A stretch of 39,838 nt of DNA from a virus. The translations under genes and the position numbers were made by a program. Location: the IMG/VR virus record IMGVR_UViG_3300042388_000241, positions 1 through 39,838 of that record; one strand, written 5' to 3'. Of the stretch, positions 1-9,190 are shown in pieces. Under the pieces are notes generated by a model. It did not search any database, had not been told where the DNA came from, and was given only the letters and a program-made list of their open reading frames with translations. Position 1 is the first letter of the stretch. Every line of letters begins with the position of its first letter.

Positions 1-127
1 AGTCACAGCGGTGACGGCAGCTGGCTGCACAATTGTAATGGCGCCTGAGACTGGAACTCCTACTGATGGCGATTTCTACATTTGCGTCATTGGAGTTGAT
101 GGCCGTTCAGATGCAAGAAAAGGACGT
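1..127. repeat. Terminal direct repeat, left copy (circular contig overlap)
   Basis: Bases 1-127 are identical to 39712-39838 at the other end. The repeat lies inside one reading frame that runs across the junction without interruption. The simplest reading is a circular assembly whose end repeats the start by 127 bases, a length typical of a k-mer overlap. It is therefore probably not a biological terminal repeat. The unique genome is 39,711 bp. Confidence 0.95.
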
Positions 128-466
128 ACTCCTTTAGAGAACTCTCAGCGTAAGCCTCGAATTGTGGCTGGACAGATTACCGTAGCTTCGGGCGTTCCTT
201 CTATTACGATAGGCGGGGCTACTGGCGGCGCTGACTTAATCAGCGTGGTTGACGGCGGCACTGGAGACTTCTCTTTTACGATTGCAGAGCGCTTTGCGCG
301 AGAGCCAGCTATCTTTTTAACTACCACTACTCAAAGCGCTGAAGTTGTAAGTTTTACTAACGGCGTAGTCAGATTTAAGACCAAAAACTCTTCTGGTGAT
401 GATACTGACGTGAATGGAGTGACTAGCATTTTTATCATAGGGACAGACGTCAATGACACTTTCTAA
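1..466 (+). CDS. 3' part of surface-type virion protein that begins at 39149
   Basis: The reading frame is open from base 2 to a TAA at 464-466 and joins in frame to the gene starting at 39149 once the 127-base overlap is collapsed. The joined protein has about 342 residues. It is rich in Gly, Thr, Ser and Val with alternating hydrophobic residues, as expected of a beta-rich capsid-decoration or tail-surface protein. No catalytic motif is visible. It overlaps the next gene by 14 bases and follows the capsid and a 179-residue beta-rich protein, which supports a virion role. A GTG at base 11 could be mistaken for a start, but circularity makes that start artificial. The function is not recognised. 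Confidence 0.85.
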   Translation, partial: VTAVTAAGCTIVMAPETGTPTDGDFYICVIGVDGRSDARKGRTPLENSQRKPRIVAGQITVASGVPSITIGGATGGADLISVVDGGTGDFSFTIAERFAREPAIFLTTTTQSAEVVSFTNGVVRFKTKNSSGDDTDVNGVTSIFIIGTDVNDTF

Positions 467-1160
467 AGTTCTTTTAGCAATCGCTGCGTCCCTCTGCTTC
501 TGCGCTTCTGTGCAGGCTCAGGGGCTCCCTATTCGTAATGATGTTCCTACGCAGCTAAGGAGCCTTGGCGCTGACTTGAACGTGGGAGCCAACTTTGCGG
601 TTAACCGGTTTGGGCAGCTGCAGTGCCTTTCAGTAGTGGGAGCAGGCGGAGCCACTAGCGCGAATAAGCTTGAAGACTCTGCTCATGCAGATGGGGATGC
701 GGGAACTTATGCGCTTGCCGTGAGGGATGATGACCTATCCCAAGACTCAGGCGCTGATGGCGATTATCAGTCGCTCAGAAGTGATTCTGTAGGGCGTCTT
801 TACGTTAATGCCTTTGGCGGTGATGTTAATAGGTTCTTGGTTGCTTGCAGCGGGATAGCTACTGGCACAGCCGATCAGCCGATTATTTCTGCGGTGGTAG
901 GCAACCGTATTTATGTAACAAGTCTAAGCTGCGTGAATACGGCAGCGGCTGTGGCTTCTTTCCTTACTCTTAAAGACGGGTCAACTGGAAAGTGGAATTA
1001 TTATCTCTCCGCAGCGACTGCGACTTTAGGGAATAATCAATTCCATGTGGTCTTTCCAACTCCAATTCGGGGAACGGCTAATACGGTGATGCAGTTTGCA
1101 ATGACAACTACGGCAACCTCGACCTCTTGCTGCGCAACTTATTTTACCTCAGGGAACTAA
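453..1160 (+). CDS. Unknown protein with Sec signal peptide in the virion gene block
   Basis: This 235-residue protein starts with a clear signal peptide: Lys at residue 5, a hydrophobic core over about residues 6-18, and an Ala-x-Ala-like cleavage site near residue 22 (SVQA before QG). The remainder is Gly/Ala/Thr/Asp-rich with probable beta structure. It has several cysteines, including a CC pair near the C terminus that could form disulphides outside the cytoplasm. It overlaps the previous gene by 14 bases and the next gene follows after 1 base, so it is co-transcribed with structural genes. A secretion signal is odd for a component assembled in the cytoplasm. It may act in the periplasm or outer membrane, or the signal may be a false call on a beta-rich virion protein. 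The family is not recognised. Confidence 0.8.
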   Translation: MTLSKVLLAIAASLCFCASVQAQGLPIRNDVPTQLRSLGADLNVGANFAVNRFGQLQCLSVVGAGGATSANKLEDSAHADGDAGTYALAVRDDDLSQDSGADGDYQSLRSDSVGRLYVNAFGGDVNRFLVACSGIATGTADQPIISAVVGNRIYVTSLSCVNTAAAVASFLTLKDGSTGKWNYYLSAATATLGNNQFHVVFPTPIRGTANTVMQFAMTTTATSTSCCATYFTSGN

Positions 1161-1161
1161 T

Positions 1162-1821
1162 ATGGTTTCTGAAGCTAAGAGAAAAAGCTATGTAGCGTCA
1201 CTCTCTGACGCAATTGCGCGTTCTCTTAGCGGCGATAATACGCAGGCGGCTGAGACGCCTCAGTCTTTGCAGCCTCCACGAGATTGGTATGGCCGATCTG
1301 GTGGGTACAGCTCTGCTGATGAGATGATTCAGAGCTCTCAGGGGCAGCTTTACACGCCTGTAGGCAATACTCTCTCGCAGACTCAGACAATAGGCTCTTC
1401 TACTCCAGCGGCAGAAACTCAAGCAAATGCTCGAACGGGGAGCTGGTATACTGACCCTAATTTGTGGGGCGCCGTTATCCAAGCTGGTGCTGGTCTAGCG
1501 CAGTCGTATTGGTCTCAGTCTTCTAACAAGAAAACGGCAGAGCAGTATGCTGAGCAGCAGGCTGAGGCTCTTAAGGCGGCTGCAATCCTGAAAGAGAAGG
1601 AGATTGCTGCTCAGAAGGAAATTGCAGAGCTCTATTCAGGCGCCACGGTTAAGGCGGCAATGCTGCAGGCTGAGTCTGCAAAGAAGAACACGCTTGCTAA
1701 TCTTTACAACAACTGGGCTGAGATATCTCAGAAGGCAAACGATTCTGAAGGTGAGGCAGCTCAGAATATTGGTTTCATGGTTGGGCGTAGTCTTGATGCG
1801 AGGCAGGCGAGTCTCAAATGA
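1162..1821 (+). CDS. Probable internal virion or tail-associated protein, coiled-coil rich
   Basis: The product has 219 residues. The N-terminal half is polar and Gly/Ser/Gln-rich. Residues about 120-215 form a long Ala/Glu/Lys/Gln helix, likely coiled coil. An AGGGA ribosome site lies 6 bases before the ATG at 1162. The gene ends in an ATGA overlap with the next one. Proteins of this composition between capsid and connector genes in P22/T7-like phages are often ejected core or chaperone-like proteins, but no family signature is visible here. The role is inferred from position only. Confidence 0.8.
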   Translation: MVSEAKRKSYVASLSDAIARSLSGDNTQAAETPQSLQPPRDWYGRSGGYSSADEMIQSSQGQLYTPVGNTLSQTQTIGSSTPAAETQANARTGSWYTDPNLWGAVIQAGAGLAQSYWSQSSNKKTAEQYAEQQAEALKAAAILKEKEIAAQKEIAELYSGATVKAAMLQAESAKKNTLANLYNNWAEISQKANDSEGEAAQNIGFMVGRSLDARQASLK

Positions 1822-3158
1822 GTTACTACAAGGACGAGCAGGGCAATACCTACCAAATCAATCAGGATGGCAGCTACACGCTTATTCAAGCAGCCCCTAA
1901 GAACTCTGCAACGCTTAGTTCTATTGCTCCTGCGCAAAATAATTTGATTGGGCTTAGTGGTCAGGGCGCTGCTCAAGGCAGGTCTGGAAGTGAGCCAGAG
2001 CGCGCTGACGGCGTGCAGTCGGCTAATGCTGCAGATTATGGCGCTACTGCAGCAAGTGCCGCAAGTGCGGCTTCGGCTCTTGGGTCTACCACTACAGTGG
2101 CAGCTACTGGGACAAGCACTGCAGGCGGCGCATTTAGTGGCGTTAGCGGCTCCATGAGCGGAACTTCAGCAGGAAGCCTCTCCGGGTTGTCTGGAAGTAC
2201 GGGGTCGTATCTTGCCGTAGCTGCTGATGCGCTTAGAGCGTACCAAAATTTCACTAACGATAGAGTTGCTGACAAGAAGAAGAACACTCAGTTGCAGAAG
2301 GATATTGCTCGCGGCGTTGCTGACTGGTACACGGGCGGCTTGGCTGGGATGGCGCTTGACCTTGCGCACAAGAATAAGACTTTCAACAAGTGGGAAGCCA
2401 AGCTTGATAAGTGGGACGCCAAGACAAACCCTTCTACAATGCTAATGAATCGCTTTGCTTCTTCTAAAGGGCAAGGCCAAGTCAATCGCGACTGGGTTAG
2501 AAAAGAATTAGTTAAGAACAAGGTCATTGATGACAAGTATCAGATCCAGCTTGCAGATGGCTCTACGTTTGACATGGGCGCTGACGGCAATGCCATGCTC
2601 AAGAACGCAGATGGCTCCGAGCGCAAATATAAATACGTAGATTTTGACAGAAAAGACCTTGGAGATATGCGCGATAATTTAGCGCTGTTAACTCCACTAG
2701 GTCAGCTTGCTACGCTTGGGTACGATAAGCAGACCTCTGCAGACATGGCTGCGTACTTTACTAACGCGGCAACGTCTAATGCTAAGAACTCGGATGACGT
2801 CTTGCAGAATGCAAAGACTATCTCTGAGAAGTTCGGGGTCACCACAGAAAACCTCCCTAGCATCATGGAGGCGTTCAAGAAGACTGGGAACTATGATGAC
2901 GAGACCCTGAAGGTCTATGAAGCTAAGCTTAAGCAGCTTGCGGAGACTCAGTCTAAAGCGGCAAAGGAGGCAGCGGAAGGGAAGGCGACTGTCTCTCTTG
3001 AAGACTTGCTGCCAAAGCCTGACCCAAGAATGGAGAGGGCTTCTAAGGTGTCTCAAATAATGAGTCTGGGACAGCAGCAGCAGTCTAAAGACTCTTATAA
3101 GACCAAAAAATCAAAAGCGTCTTTACGTGGATTAATGCCTGAGAGTTTTGGAGGCTAA
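1818..3158 (+). CDS. Probable virion protein with Ala/Gly/Ser-rich N-terminal region
   Basis: The product has 446 residues. After a short N-terminal segment with a repeated YxxNxDGSY-like pattern (residues about 2-22), residues about 55-140 are dominated by Ala, Gly, Ser and Thr. The rest is charged and mainly helical, with a Lys-rich stretch near residues 150-200 and a helical C-terminal third. It starts by ATGA overlap with the upstream gene. The context (internal virion or tail genes on both sides) suggests a structural or ejected protein. No enzyme motif is seen and the family is not recognised. Confidence 0.82.
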   Translation: MSYYKDEQGNTYQINQDGSYTLIQAAPKNSATLSSIAPAQNNLIGLSGQGAAQGRSGSEPERADGVQSANAADYGATAASAASAASALGSTTTVAATGTSTAGGAFSGVSGSMSGTSAGSLSGLSGSTGSYLAVAADALRAYQNFTNDRVADKKKNTQLQKDIARGVADWYTGGLAGMALDLAHKNKTFNKWEAKLDKWDAKTNPSTMLMNRFASSKGQGQVNRDWVRKELVKNKVIDDKYQIQLADGSTFDMGADGNAMLKNADGSERKYKYVDFDRKDLGDMRDNLALLTPLGQLATLGYDKQTSADMAAYFTNAATSNAKNSDDVLQNAKTISEKFGVTTENLPSIMEAFKKTGNYDDETLKVYEAKLKQLAETQSKAAKEAAEGKATVSLEDLLPKPDPRMERASKVSQIMSLGQQQQSKDSYKTKKSKASLRGLMPESFGG

Positions 3159-3159
3159 T

Positions 3160-3696
3160 GTGGCAAATACTTATAATTTCGGTGGCAAGGCTCTTAAGGC
3201 TGATGCTGAGGATGACAGCGAGGAAGAGAAGATAAAGAAGGCGGCGCTTTACCAAGTTCTTAACAACAGAAGCGGCGGCGGAAGGTCGCTTGACGTCGCT
3301 GGTGGCGGTGGGACTCAGTTATTTGGAAGGCCTCAGCCGGGCACTCAGGGAGAAACTCCCGCGTCTCCTGCGCCTGCTGCTAGGCCCACAATGCCTGAAG
3401 GCGATCAGGTAGGAAAAGACCCTGAGGCTAAGGATCCTAAGAAGTACATGTCGGGGACTTCCCACGGAATGTTCGTCCCGTCTTGGAACAGGCTTCCAGC
3501 AGCGGCTATGCCAGCTCCTGAGGATACAACGGCGGTACATTTGCCGGGAACAGCTACTGGGCTTGACCCTCACGATGCAGATAGGGGAGTGCCTTCTCAG
3601 CAGCCGGGACCTCCGGGGCAGCCCATGGAGAGGCCGGTAGGGCGTCAGCTTAGAGGTCGGCAAGGGGCAACGCTAGGCAGTATTAGACCTCGGTAG
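3160..3696 (+). CDS. Unknown Pro/Gly-rich protein in the virion block
   Basis: I choose the GTG at 3160 because GGAGG at 3150-3154 sits 5 bases before it. An in-frame TTG at 3148 has no such signal and would overlap the upstream stop. The product has 178 residues. Its N-terminal third is charged, followed by a low-complexity part rich in Pro, Gly and Arg (residues about 55-178) that is probably disordered. The function is unknown. The location between probable internal virion proteins and the connector gene suggests a minor virion or assembly protein. Confidence 0.7.
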   Translation: MANTYNFGGKALKADAEDDSEEEKIKKAALYQVLNNRSGGGRSLDVAGGGGTQLFGRPQPGTQGETPASPAPAARPTMPEGDQVGKDPEAKDPKKYMSGTSHGMFVPSWNRLPAAAMPAPEDTTAVHLPGTATGLDPHDADRGVPSQQPGPPGQPMERPVGRQLRGRQGATLGSIRPR

Positions 3697-3715
3697 TCTA
3701 TTCGTAAGGAATGTT

Positions 3716-4006
3716 ATGGCAAAAGATTACGCAAAGATTAAGGCCCTCGCTTCTTCTATCCTTGAGTGCATTGGAGATGACGAGGAAGGGATGAGTCCTA
3801 AGCTCCCCAAGCAGAAGGCTGACATTAATAACGGCGGCCAAGATGAGATGGAGGAGATTCTAGAGTCTGACAAGGCTGACCCCATGGAGGGCGAGGAGCT
3901 GTCAGAGGAAGAGGATTCTACTGATGGCAGAGAGAAGAAGCGTAAGCGCGACTCTGCCATGGCAATGATGGGCTCTGTTCTCTCTTCTAAATTCAACAAG
4001 TGCTAA
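3716..4006 (+). CDS. Small acidic unknown protein
   Basis: This 96-residue protein is strongly acidic over residues 20-70 (runs of Glu and Asp) and ends in a basic KKRKR patch followed by a hydrophobic Met-rich tail. AAGGA lies upstream of the ATG at 3716 and the gene stops 3 bases before the connector-like gene. The charge pattern resembles small assembly or scaffolding helpers, but that is only a suggestion. An opposite-strand frame also stays open here. The plus frame is preferred for its ribosome site and operon position. Confidence 0.72.
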   Translation: MAKDYAKIKALASSILECIGDDEEGMSPKLPKQKADINNGGQDEMEEILESDKADPMEGEELSEEEDSTDGREKKRKRDSAMAMMGSVLSSKFNKC

Positions 4007-4009
4007 CAC

Positions 4010-4960
4010 ATGAGAAGAAGCGACGTTCTAATTACTGCAGCGAGAACAATCTCTCGTAATGCCGCAAATGCGGATGGCACTAAGTCTATTAGTGACGATG
4101 AGATATTGCAGTATTTGAACGATGCGCAAGACCGCATGCAGAACCTCATATCCTCGCAGAAGAACATTGCGAAGATATTCTGCACGCAGCAGATAATCTC
4201 CGTGGTGGCTAATCAGGAAGCCTACTCAGTGCCTGATAGGGTGCTGATGAATAAGCAGATTGAGAACGTGGAGTTCTCTGCTACGGGCGCGCTTGGGGAT
4301 TATGTGGTCCTTGAAAAGCGCAACTTCTTTAATAGGGACACCAACGTTTCCAATTATCCTTCTGCTTACATTAAGAGGGGTAATCAGATTCTACTTCAAC
4401 CAACGCCTGCCGTTTCGGTGGGTACTTTAAGGGTGACGTATGAACGAGATTTGGATGATTTGGATATTCCTAGGGGTGTTATCAGTAGCATTACTACTGG
4501 GACCTCTACTAGCTTTGCTGCTCTGGTACTAGACTCAACGGCTGATGCGTATGAGTCGACGACTCCCGGCTGGAGCACTCAGCAGTACTGCTCCATTGTA
4601 AGCCCTTATGGGGCGCGCAGGGCGTACAACGTTCCAATCTCTACTTACAATACTGGTACTAACACGGTTACGCCTACGGGCTCTTTGTTCACCTACACAA
4701 CGAATGATGTAGAGGTGACTGCTGGCGACGTAGCTGTGTTTAATCAGTACACGACTACCTTTTCTCAGCTGCCTGATTCCTGTGAGCGGTACTTAGTGCA
4801 CTACGCAGCGATGGAGCTCTTTCACAGGGATTCTAGTGCTGACTTTAGCAAGGAGCAGGAGCTTGTTCAGGTAATTGAGCTAGACATTATCAAGGCGCTT
4901 TCTAGTCAGACTAGCGAAGTTCAGTTTATCCCTCAGTTGGATAGGTATGAGTGGTTTTAG
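4010..4960 (+). CDS. Head-tail connector/adaptor-like protein (P22 gp4-like position)
   Basis: The product has 316 residues. The N-terminal part has the pattern common in podovirus adaptor proteins: a short helix, then SDDEILQYLNDAQDRMQ (residues about 27-43), then a beta-rich body. Proteins of this group bind beneath the portal and form the first ring of the tail. The gene lies 3 bases upstream of the 1006-residue tail gene, matching the adaptor-then-nozzle order of P22- and T7-like phages. The assignment rests on the N-terminal pattern and gene order, not on a database match. Confidence 0.7.
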   Translation: MRRSDVLITAARTISRNAANADGTKSISDDEILQYLNDAQDRMQNLISSQKNIAKIFCTQQIISVVANQEAYSVPDRVLMNKQIENVEFSATGALGDYVVLEKRNFFNRDTNVSNYPSAYIKRGNQILLQPTPAVSVGTLRVTYERDLDDLDIPRGVISSITTGTSTSFAALVLDSTADAYESTTPGWSTQQYCSIVSPYGARRAYNVPISTYNTGTNTVTPTGSLFTYTTNDVEVTAGDVAVFNQYTTTFSQLPDSCERYLVHYAAMELFHRDSSADFSKEQELVQVIELDIIKALSSQTSEVQFIPQLDRYEWF

Positions 4961-4963
4961 AGT

Positions 4964-7900
4964 ATGGCGCAAAAGAAATTCCTGCAAAACTTTGCGGTCA
5001 ACTTCAAGGGCATTGACGGGCTCTCGTCTGCTCTTGAGGAAGATGCGGGAAATGTTAACCGCGCTGTAAACTATGAGTTTGCTATCGGCAACTCTCTGCG
5101 CGGTAGCGTGGGGTGCCAAACTCAAGGCGGTAACGGCTTCTTTGGGATATTCCCCTACACGTACACGAGAACGCAGAACCAATACGATATAAAGTATCAG
5201 GTTGCTTCTGGCGTTTATCCTAATCAAACGCCTGATATATCCAGCACTAAGACGTCAGCTGATGGCGCAAGCATTGAAAAGCTAATTGCTATCAATCAGC
5301 AAATGTGGGTGCTTGATACGATGAGTATCCCGCTAACCTACGTGAGTGGCGCCTACCCTTTTACTTGGTACACGACGGTTGCAGTTGTAGGCAACAATAT
5401 TATTACCTTTGTAATGAAGGCTAATGGCGTCACAATTCTAAATTCTAGTTTGCAAAACGGAGTTGATCTTAATTCAAGAACAACTATTTACGGGCTGCTT
5501 GGTACGATTGATAGTTTGGCAGAGTTTTCCATAAATCGTGGGACGCGCGGAGTGTGTCCTCCATTCGCTATAGTAAATGGGGCTCAGACGGCAGCGGCTG
5601 CTGCTGCAACTGCATTTGGGCCTTCTTACACAGTCACCGTATTCAATACTCCCCACACTTTTAAAAGCGGTGATTTAATATGTTTTCCCACCTGCACAAT
5701 CCCGGTGGGATCCTTGCCCACTGTCAATACGATGGCGTCAGGAGTTGTTATTGCAACTACGGCAACAACTATTACGTACATTGGGCCTCAAGTTACTCTT
5801 GCAACTAGTGGAGATATCCTTGGATACATGGGGCAGCCTGCGGCAACATTCCCCATTACTACGGTAGCGACTGCGACTTCGGGAAATCCTACTCTTGTTT
5901 TTAAGTATTGGAGAAACATTCCAGAGAGCTGCGCCAATATAGGCGACCTTTTTATTGACGGGATGAACGGAGCTCTAAACAAGAGCACTAATAGCTGGTA
6001 TCAGTCGCCTAGCTACGTCAATTCAAACGGCGCTTTGTATTTAGCTACAAGCAGAGGGACTGGCTCCGCCTCGGCTGCTCCTATTACAGGACTAGTTGCT
6101 GCTGCTTCTACGGACAAGCTTGTAAAAACAGATGGCATAGCTGCGTATAATGCTGGAATTGAAAACTCTACAGATTACTCTAGCGACTTAAGTATTACCA
6201 AACCGGGAGCTGGAGCTAGAACTGGCACTTATCGTTACAAGTTTTTTCTTCGAAGAAGAGACGCTCAGGGAAACATAATAGAAGGGCCTCCTAGGCCAGC
6301 CGTATCAACTACCTTAGCGGGTGAATATACGCAGGTGTCTGCCTTTATTTCTTTGAGCAGAATCCCACTTGGGACAGCTTCAAGGTGGGCGTTTAAGCAT
6401 ACCACAGAGACACCTGCTAGTGGGCAATTCTTTTACATTGATGACAGCAATGCAGGAGTTGGCAACGATGGATTTATCCAAGTAGGGGATCCAATTTATT
6501 ATGTGCCTACTGCCGTCCATATTGCTGGGCTATGGCAATTTGCTTTTGGCGTTGATGCTCTTGGAAATCTAGCTAAAACTGTTTGTACTGGATATTCTGC
6601 TAGAGCTGCTGGCATGAGTCCAACGACAAGCTCTATTCAAATAGAAGCACCAACACCCGGAACAATTACTGCCAACGCTCTTATTAGCACTGGACTTACG
6701 GTAGTGTTCCTAAGAACAACTGCTGGGGGCAACGTGTTTTACGAGCTTTGCGAGATGCCGGTAGGTCTAAACACGAGTAGCACCACTGTAAGCTTTTATG
6801 ACAACGCAACTGATGCGGCGATGCTTGTATTAGCACCTCAGTACGTTGAGGCCCCAATTGGGAAGGAGCATGACGTCCCTCCTGATTGTTCAGTTGTCAC
6901 TCAGCATCAAGGCGGCCTTGTTGTTGCTCGGTCGTTCAGCAACCCCAATACTGTTTCCTTTTCTACGGCTGACGGGATTGAGTACTTTCCTCTTGCTTCT
7001 AATTCTTTTGATGTCCCCTCAACACAGTCAGGGGCGATTACTGCTATTGGCTCAGATACTAACGACCGCTTGGCGGTGTTCAAGGAGAAGGCTTACTACG
7101 ACATCGTAGGAGACCTTGATGGAGGCAATTTCTCAATCAACGTTAAGAACGAGGGAGACTATGGGGTTACAAGCCAAGCCTCTCTCGTTAGAGTTAAGAA
7201 TGTGCTTGTGGGGCTTTCTCGTCATGGGTTTATTCAAGTATCTGACGGGATGCTAGACCCTTTCTACTTTAAAGAGCTTAACGCACGTATAAGCAATCAG
7301 AACTATAATTTTCAATGGGCTGTTGCATGTAATGACGCCGATTTGAGGCGCTATATTTGCTCTATCCCTACGCAGACAAGGGGTTCTCCACAAACGCTTG
7401 TTATTGACTACTCACGAGACGAGATTCACACGTTTGAGCAAAGCTTCCCGTCAGGAGTTGAGCCTGCTGCCGGGATGGTGTCGCTGAAAAATAACTTTTA
7501 TCACCTTTCAGAGGTGGCGCCTTATTGCTGCTTTGTGCGGCTTCCACGGTTTAATGGGGACAGCCCCACCGGGAATAATGGCGATTCTTTTGTGCATAAC
7601 ACGCACGCTATTTCCTATATCCTAGAGTCCAACGTTATCAACAATGGAGAGCCTGACATCCTAAACACCCCTATTAGAATTAGGCTGTGGTCTATCCCTA
7701 ATGATTATGTTGTGGATGGGTGGGTGCCGTTCTCTGTTCTGGTGGAAGGAGGCGCTTCTCCTATCTCTGCTTACATTGGGAGCAGCTCACCGGGTGGAAC
7801 ATCCTCTACGCTTACCTTTTCTACTACTAACGACATCTTTAAGGATGTGAAGCTTATTCAGTCGGTGAAGACTCACTTCTACATTGTGAGGCTCACTACT

Positions 7901-7984
7901 AACACCGCGAAGCAATCTCCCTTCATTACGGGGTACGAGATTGTCTATGCTGAGAACTATAAGCCGGAGGACTTGGTAAAATGA
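4964..7984 (+). CDS. Large tail hub/nozzle-like protein
   Basis: This 1006-residue protein is the largest uninterrupted product. It is almost entirely beta-rich (Thr, Ser, Gly, Val) and carries propeller-like stretches such as DRLAVFKEKAYYDIVGD (near residue 700) followed by a GxxRHGFIQVSDG-like segment. Comparable segments occur in podovirus tail 'stabilisation' or nozzle proteins (P22 gp10, T7 gp12 type), which form the tube continuing from the adaptor. It follows the adaptor-like gene by 3 bases and overlaps the next gene by 4. No strong ribosome site precedes the ATG, so translational coupling is likely. The nozzle role is inferred. Confidence 0.65.
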   Translation: MAQKKFLQNFAVNFKGIDGLSSALEEDAGNVNRAVNYEFAIGNSLRGSVGCQTQGGNGFFGIFPYTYTRTQNQYDIKYQVASGVYPNQTPDISSTKTSADGASIEKLIAINQQMWVLDTMSIPLTYVSGAYPFTWYTTVAVVGNNIITFVMKANGVTILNSSLQNGVDLNSRTTIYGLLGTIDSLAEFSINRGTRGVCPPFAIVNGAQTAAAAAATAFGPSYTVTVFNTPHTFKSGDLICFPTCTIPVGSLPTVNTMASGVVIATTATTITYIGPQVTLATSGDILGYMGQPAATFPITTVATATSGNPTLVFKYWRNIPESCANIGDLFIDGMNGALNKSTNSWYQSPSYVNSNGALYLATSRGTGSASAAPITGLVAAASTDKLVKTDGIAAYNAGIENSTDYSSDLSITKPGAGARTGTYRYKFFLRRRDAQGNIIEGPPRPAVSTTLAGEYTQVSAFISLSRIPLGTASRWAFKHTTETPASGQFFYIDDSNAGVGNDGFIQVGDPIYYVPTAVHIAGLWQFAFGVDALGNLAKTVCTGYSARAAGMSPTTSSIQIEAPTPGTITANALISTGLTVVFLRTTAGGNVFYELCEMPVGLNTSSTTVSFYDNATDAAMLVLAPQYVEAPIGKEHDVPPDCSVVTQHQGGLVVARSFSNPNTVSFSTADGIEYFPLASNSFDVPSTQSGAITAIGSDTNDRLAVFKEKAYYDIVGDLDGGNFSINVKNEGDYGVTSQASLVRVKNVLVGLSRHGFIQVSDGMLDPFYFKELNARISNQNYNFQWAVACNDADLRRYICSIPTQTRGSPQTLVIDYSRDEIHTFEQSFPSGVEPAAGMVSLKNNFYHLSEVAPYCCFVRLPRFNGDSPTGNNGDSFVHNTHAISYILESNVINNGEPDILNTPIRIRLWSIPNDYVVDGWVPFSVLVEGGASPISAYIGSSSPGGTSSTLTFSTTNDIFKDVKLIQSVKTHFYIVRLTTNTAKQSPFITGYEIVYAENYKPEDLVK

Positions 7985-8451
7985 CCAATCTCTTTCGGTT
8001 TAACGCATCCCTTCAAGGCACATGGAAGCAGACACTAGCCACGGTGCTGCAGATACTGAGAAGGGTTACCTTTGTCATTGAGGATACATTCTCATGGGGA
8101 GATTTTGTCCCAACCCTTTCTTACACTGGAGGCATGACGGCCTCAGGGGTGGTTATTAATGCGGCGCGGTATTTGAAGATTTTTAACTTTGCATGGTTTC
8201 ACTTCGACATTAACCTTACTTTAGTAGCTCCTCTTTCAAACACCATCACAGTGACCCTCCCTGTAACGACTTCTTTAAACTCTGGGTTTCAGGTGGCGTT
8301 TGTGCAGGTCAACAACGCGGTGCTGAGTGAGGCAAGCTATAGTAATATCGCGGCGGGGGCTTCTGATTTACTTATCTATCGTCCTGCGGCTGTGAATTAC
8401 ACGGCGGTCGCTAGTCGTTTAATCTGCAGTGGGTGCTTAGAGGTGATTTAA
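7981..8451 (+). CDS. Small beta-rich tail/virion protein
   Basis: The product has 156 residues and is coupled to the tail nozzle gene by an ATGA overlap. After about 35 N-terminal residues that could attach to another virion protein, the body is beta-rich. It contains a SNTITVTLPVTT segment (near residue 86) and alternating hydrophobic residues like a small C1q/TNF-like or head-fibre domain. No catalytic motif is visible. The likely role is in the virion surface or tail. The family is not identified. Confidence 0.68.
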   Translation: MTNLFRFNASLQGTWKQTLATVLQILRRVTFVIEDTFSWGDFVPTLSYTGGMTASGVVINAARYLKIFNFAWFHFDINLTLVAPLSNTITVTLPVTTSLNSGFQVAFVQVNNAVLSEASYSNIAAGASDLLIYRPAAVNYTAVASRLICSGCLEVI

Positions 8452-8452
8452 T

Positions 8453-9184
8453 ATGGTGACAAAGAAAAAGAAGAAGCCAGTAAAGAAACAGAATCCTGCT
8501 GCTGCTGACCCTGCCGTAGAAGCTGAGCCTGCGAAGAGAGACCCTAATGTTACGGCTCTTAATAACCTTTGGGGCAAGGAGGGTACGCAGGCAGGCGATG
8601 CCCTTATTAAGAAACTTGAGATAGAGGGTGATTTCCTTGGGCGCGTTAATGAGGAAGTCCCCGGACAGCGTGAGTACCTTGATAAGCTAAGGGCTGGACT
8701 GGGTGGGTACTCTTCTCCTGAGTATCAGGCTCAGAGGGAGCAGGCGCAGCAGGGCATTGCCAATCAGTATCAGACGGCAGCTAGTCAGCTAGCCAAGGCG
8801 CAGGCGAGGGGCAAGGTATACGGAGCTGCAGGAGCGGCGCAGCAGTCTAACCTCATTAGGTCAACTCAGGACTCTAAGAACAACTTAGAGCAGCAGTTAA
8901 TGGTGCAGAACATTAACGAGATGCAGAACCGGCTCAACAATTACGGTAATGCCAACGCTGCGACTGAGGCTGCGAACCTTGAGCGGCAAAAAACCAACAT
9001 GGGTAACGTGGCTACTGAAACTGCCACAAGGGCTGAGACGATTACCGGGGCGGGTGGTCTTGCGCTGGAGAAGGCTCAGAACAAGACGCTGGCGGATATT
9101 CAAAGACAGGGAATTGAGGCTATTAATGGAAGACCTTCTCAGCCTGCGCAGCCTGCACCTAAGAAGAAAAAGAAAACAAGGTAA
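8453..9184 (+). CDS. Probable ejection/internal virion protein with Lys-rich ends
   Basis: The product has 243 residues. Both ends are strongly basic: KKKKKPVKK near residue 4, and a Lys/Arg run at the very C terminus. The middle (residues about 75-215) is Ala/Gln/Asn-rich helix, probably coiled coil. GAGGTGA lies upstream of the ATG. The gene begins a run of three long helical proteins leading to the lysozyme, the usual place for proteins ejected with DNA in short-tailed phages. The basic ends could bind DNA or membrane; this is inference. No homologous family is recognised. Confidence 0.75.
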   Translation: MVTKKKKKPVKKQNPAAADPAVEAEPAKRDPNVTALNNLWGKEGTQAGDALIKKLEIEGDFLGRVNEEVPGQREYLDKLRAGLGGYSSPEYQAQREQAQQGIANQYQTAASQLAKAQARGKVYGAAGAAQQSNLIRSTQDSKNNLEQQLMVQNINEMQNRLNNYGNANAATEAANLERQKTNMGNVATETATRAETITGAGGLALEKAQNKTLADIQRQGIEAINGRPSQPAQPAPKKKKKTR

Positions 9185-9190
9185 AAGCTT

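Noticed and set aside
1-127. Biological long terminal repeat of a linear genome
   Set aside because: The length and the position inside a continuous gene fit an assembly k-mer overlap better than a packaging repeat.
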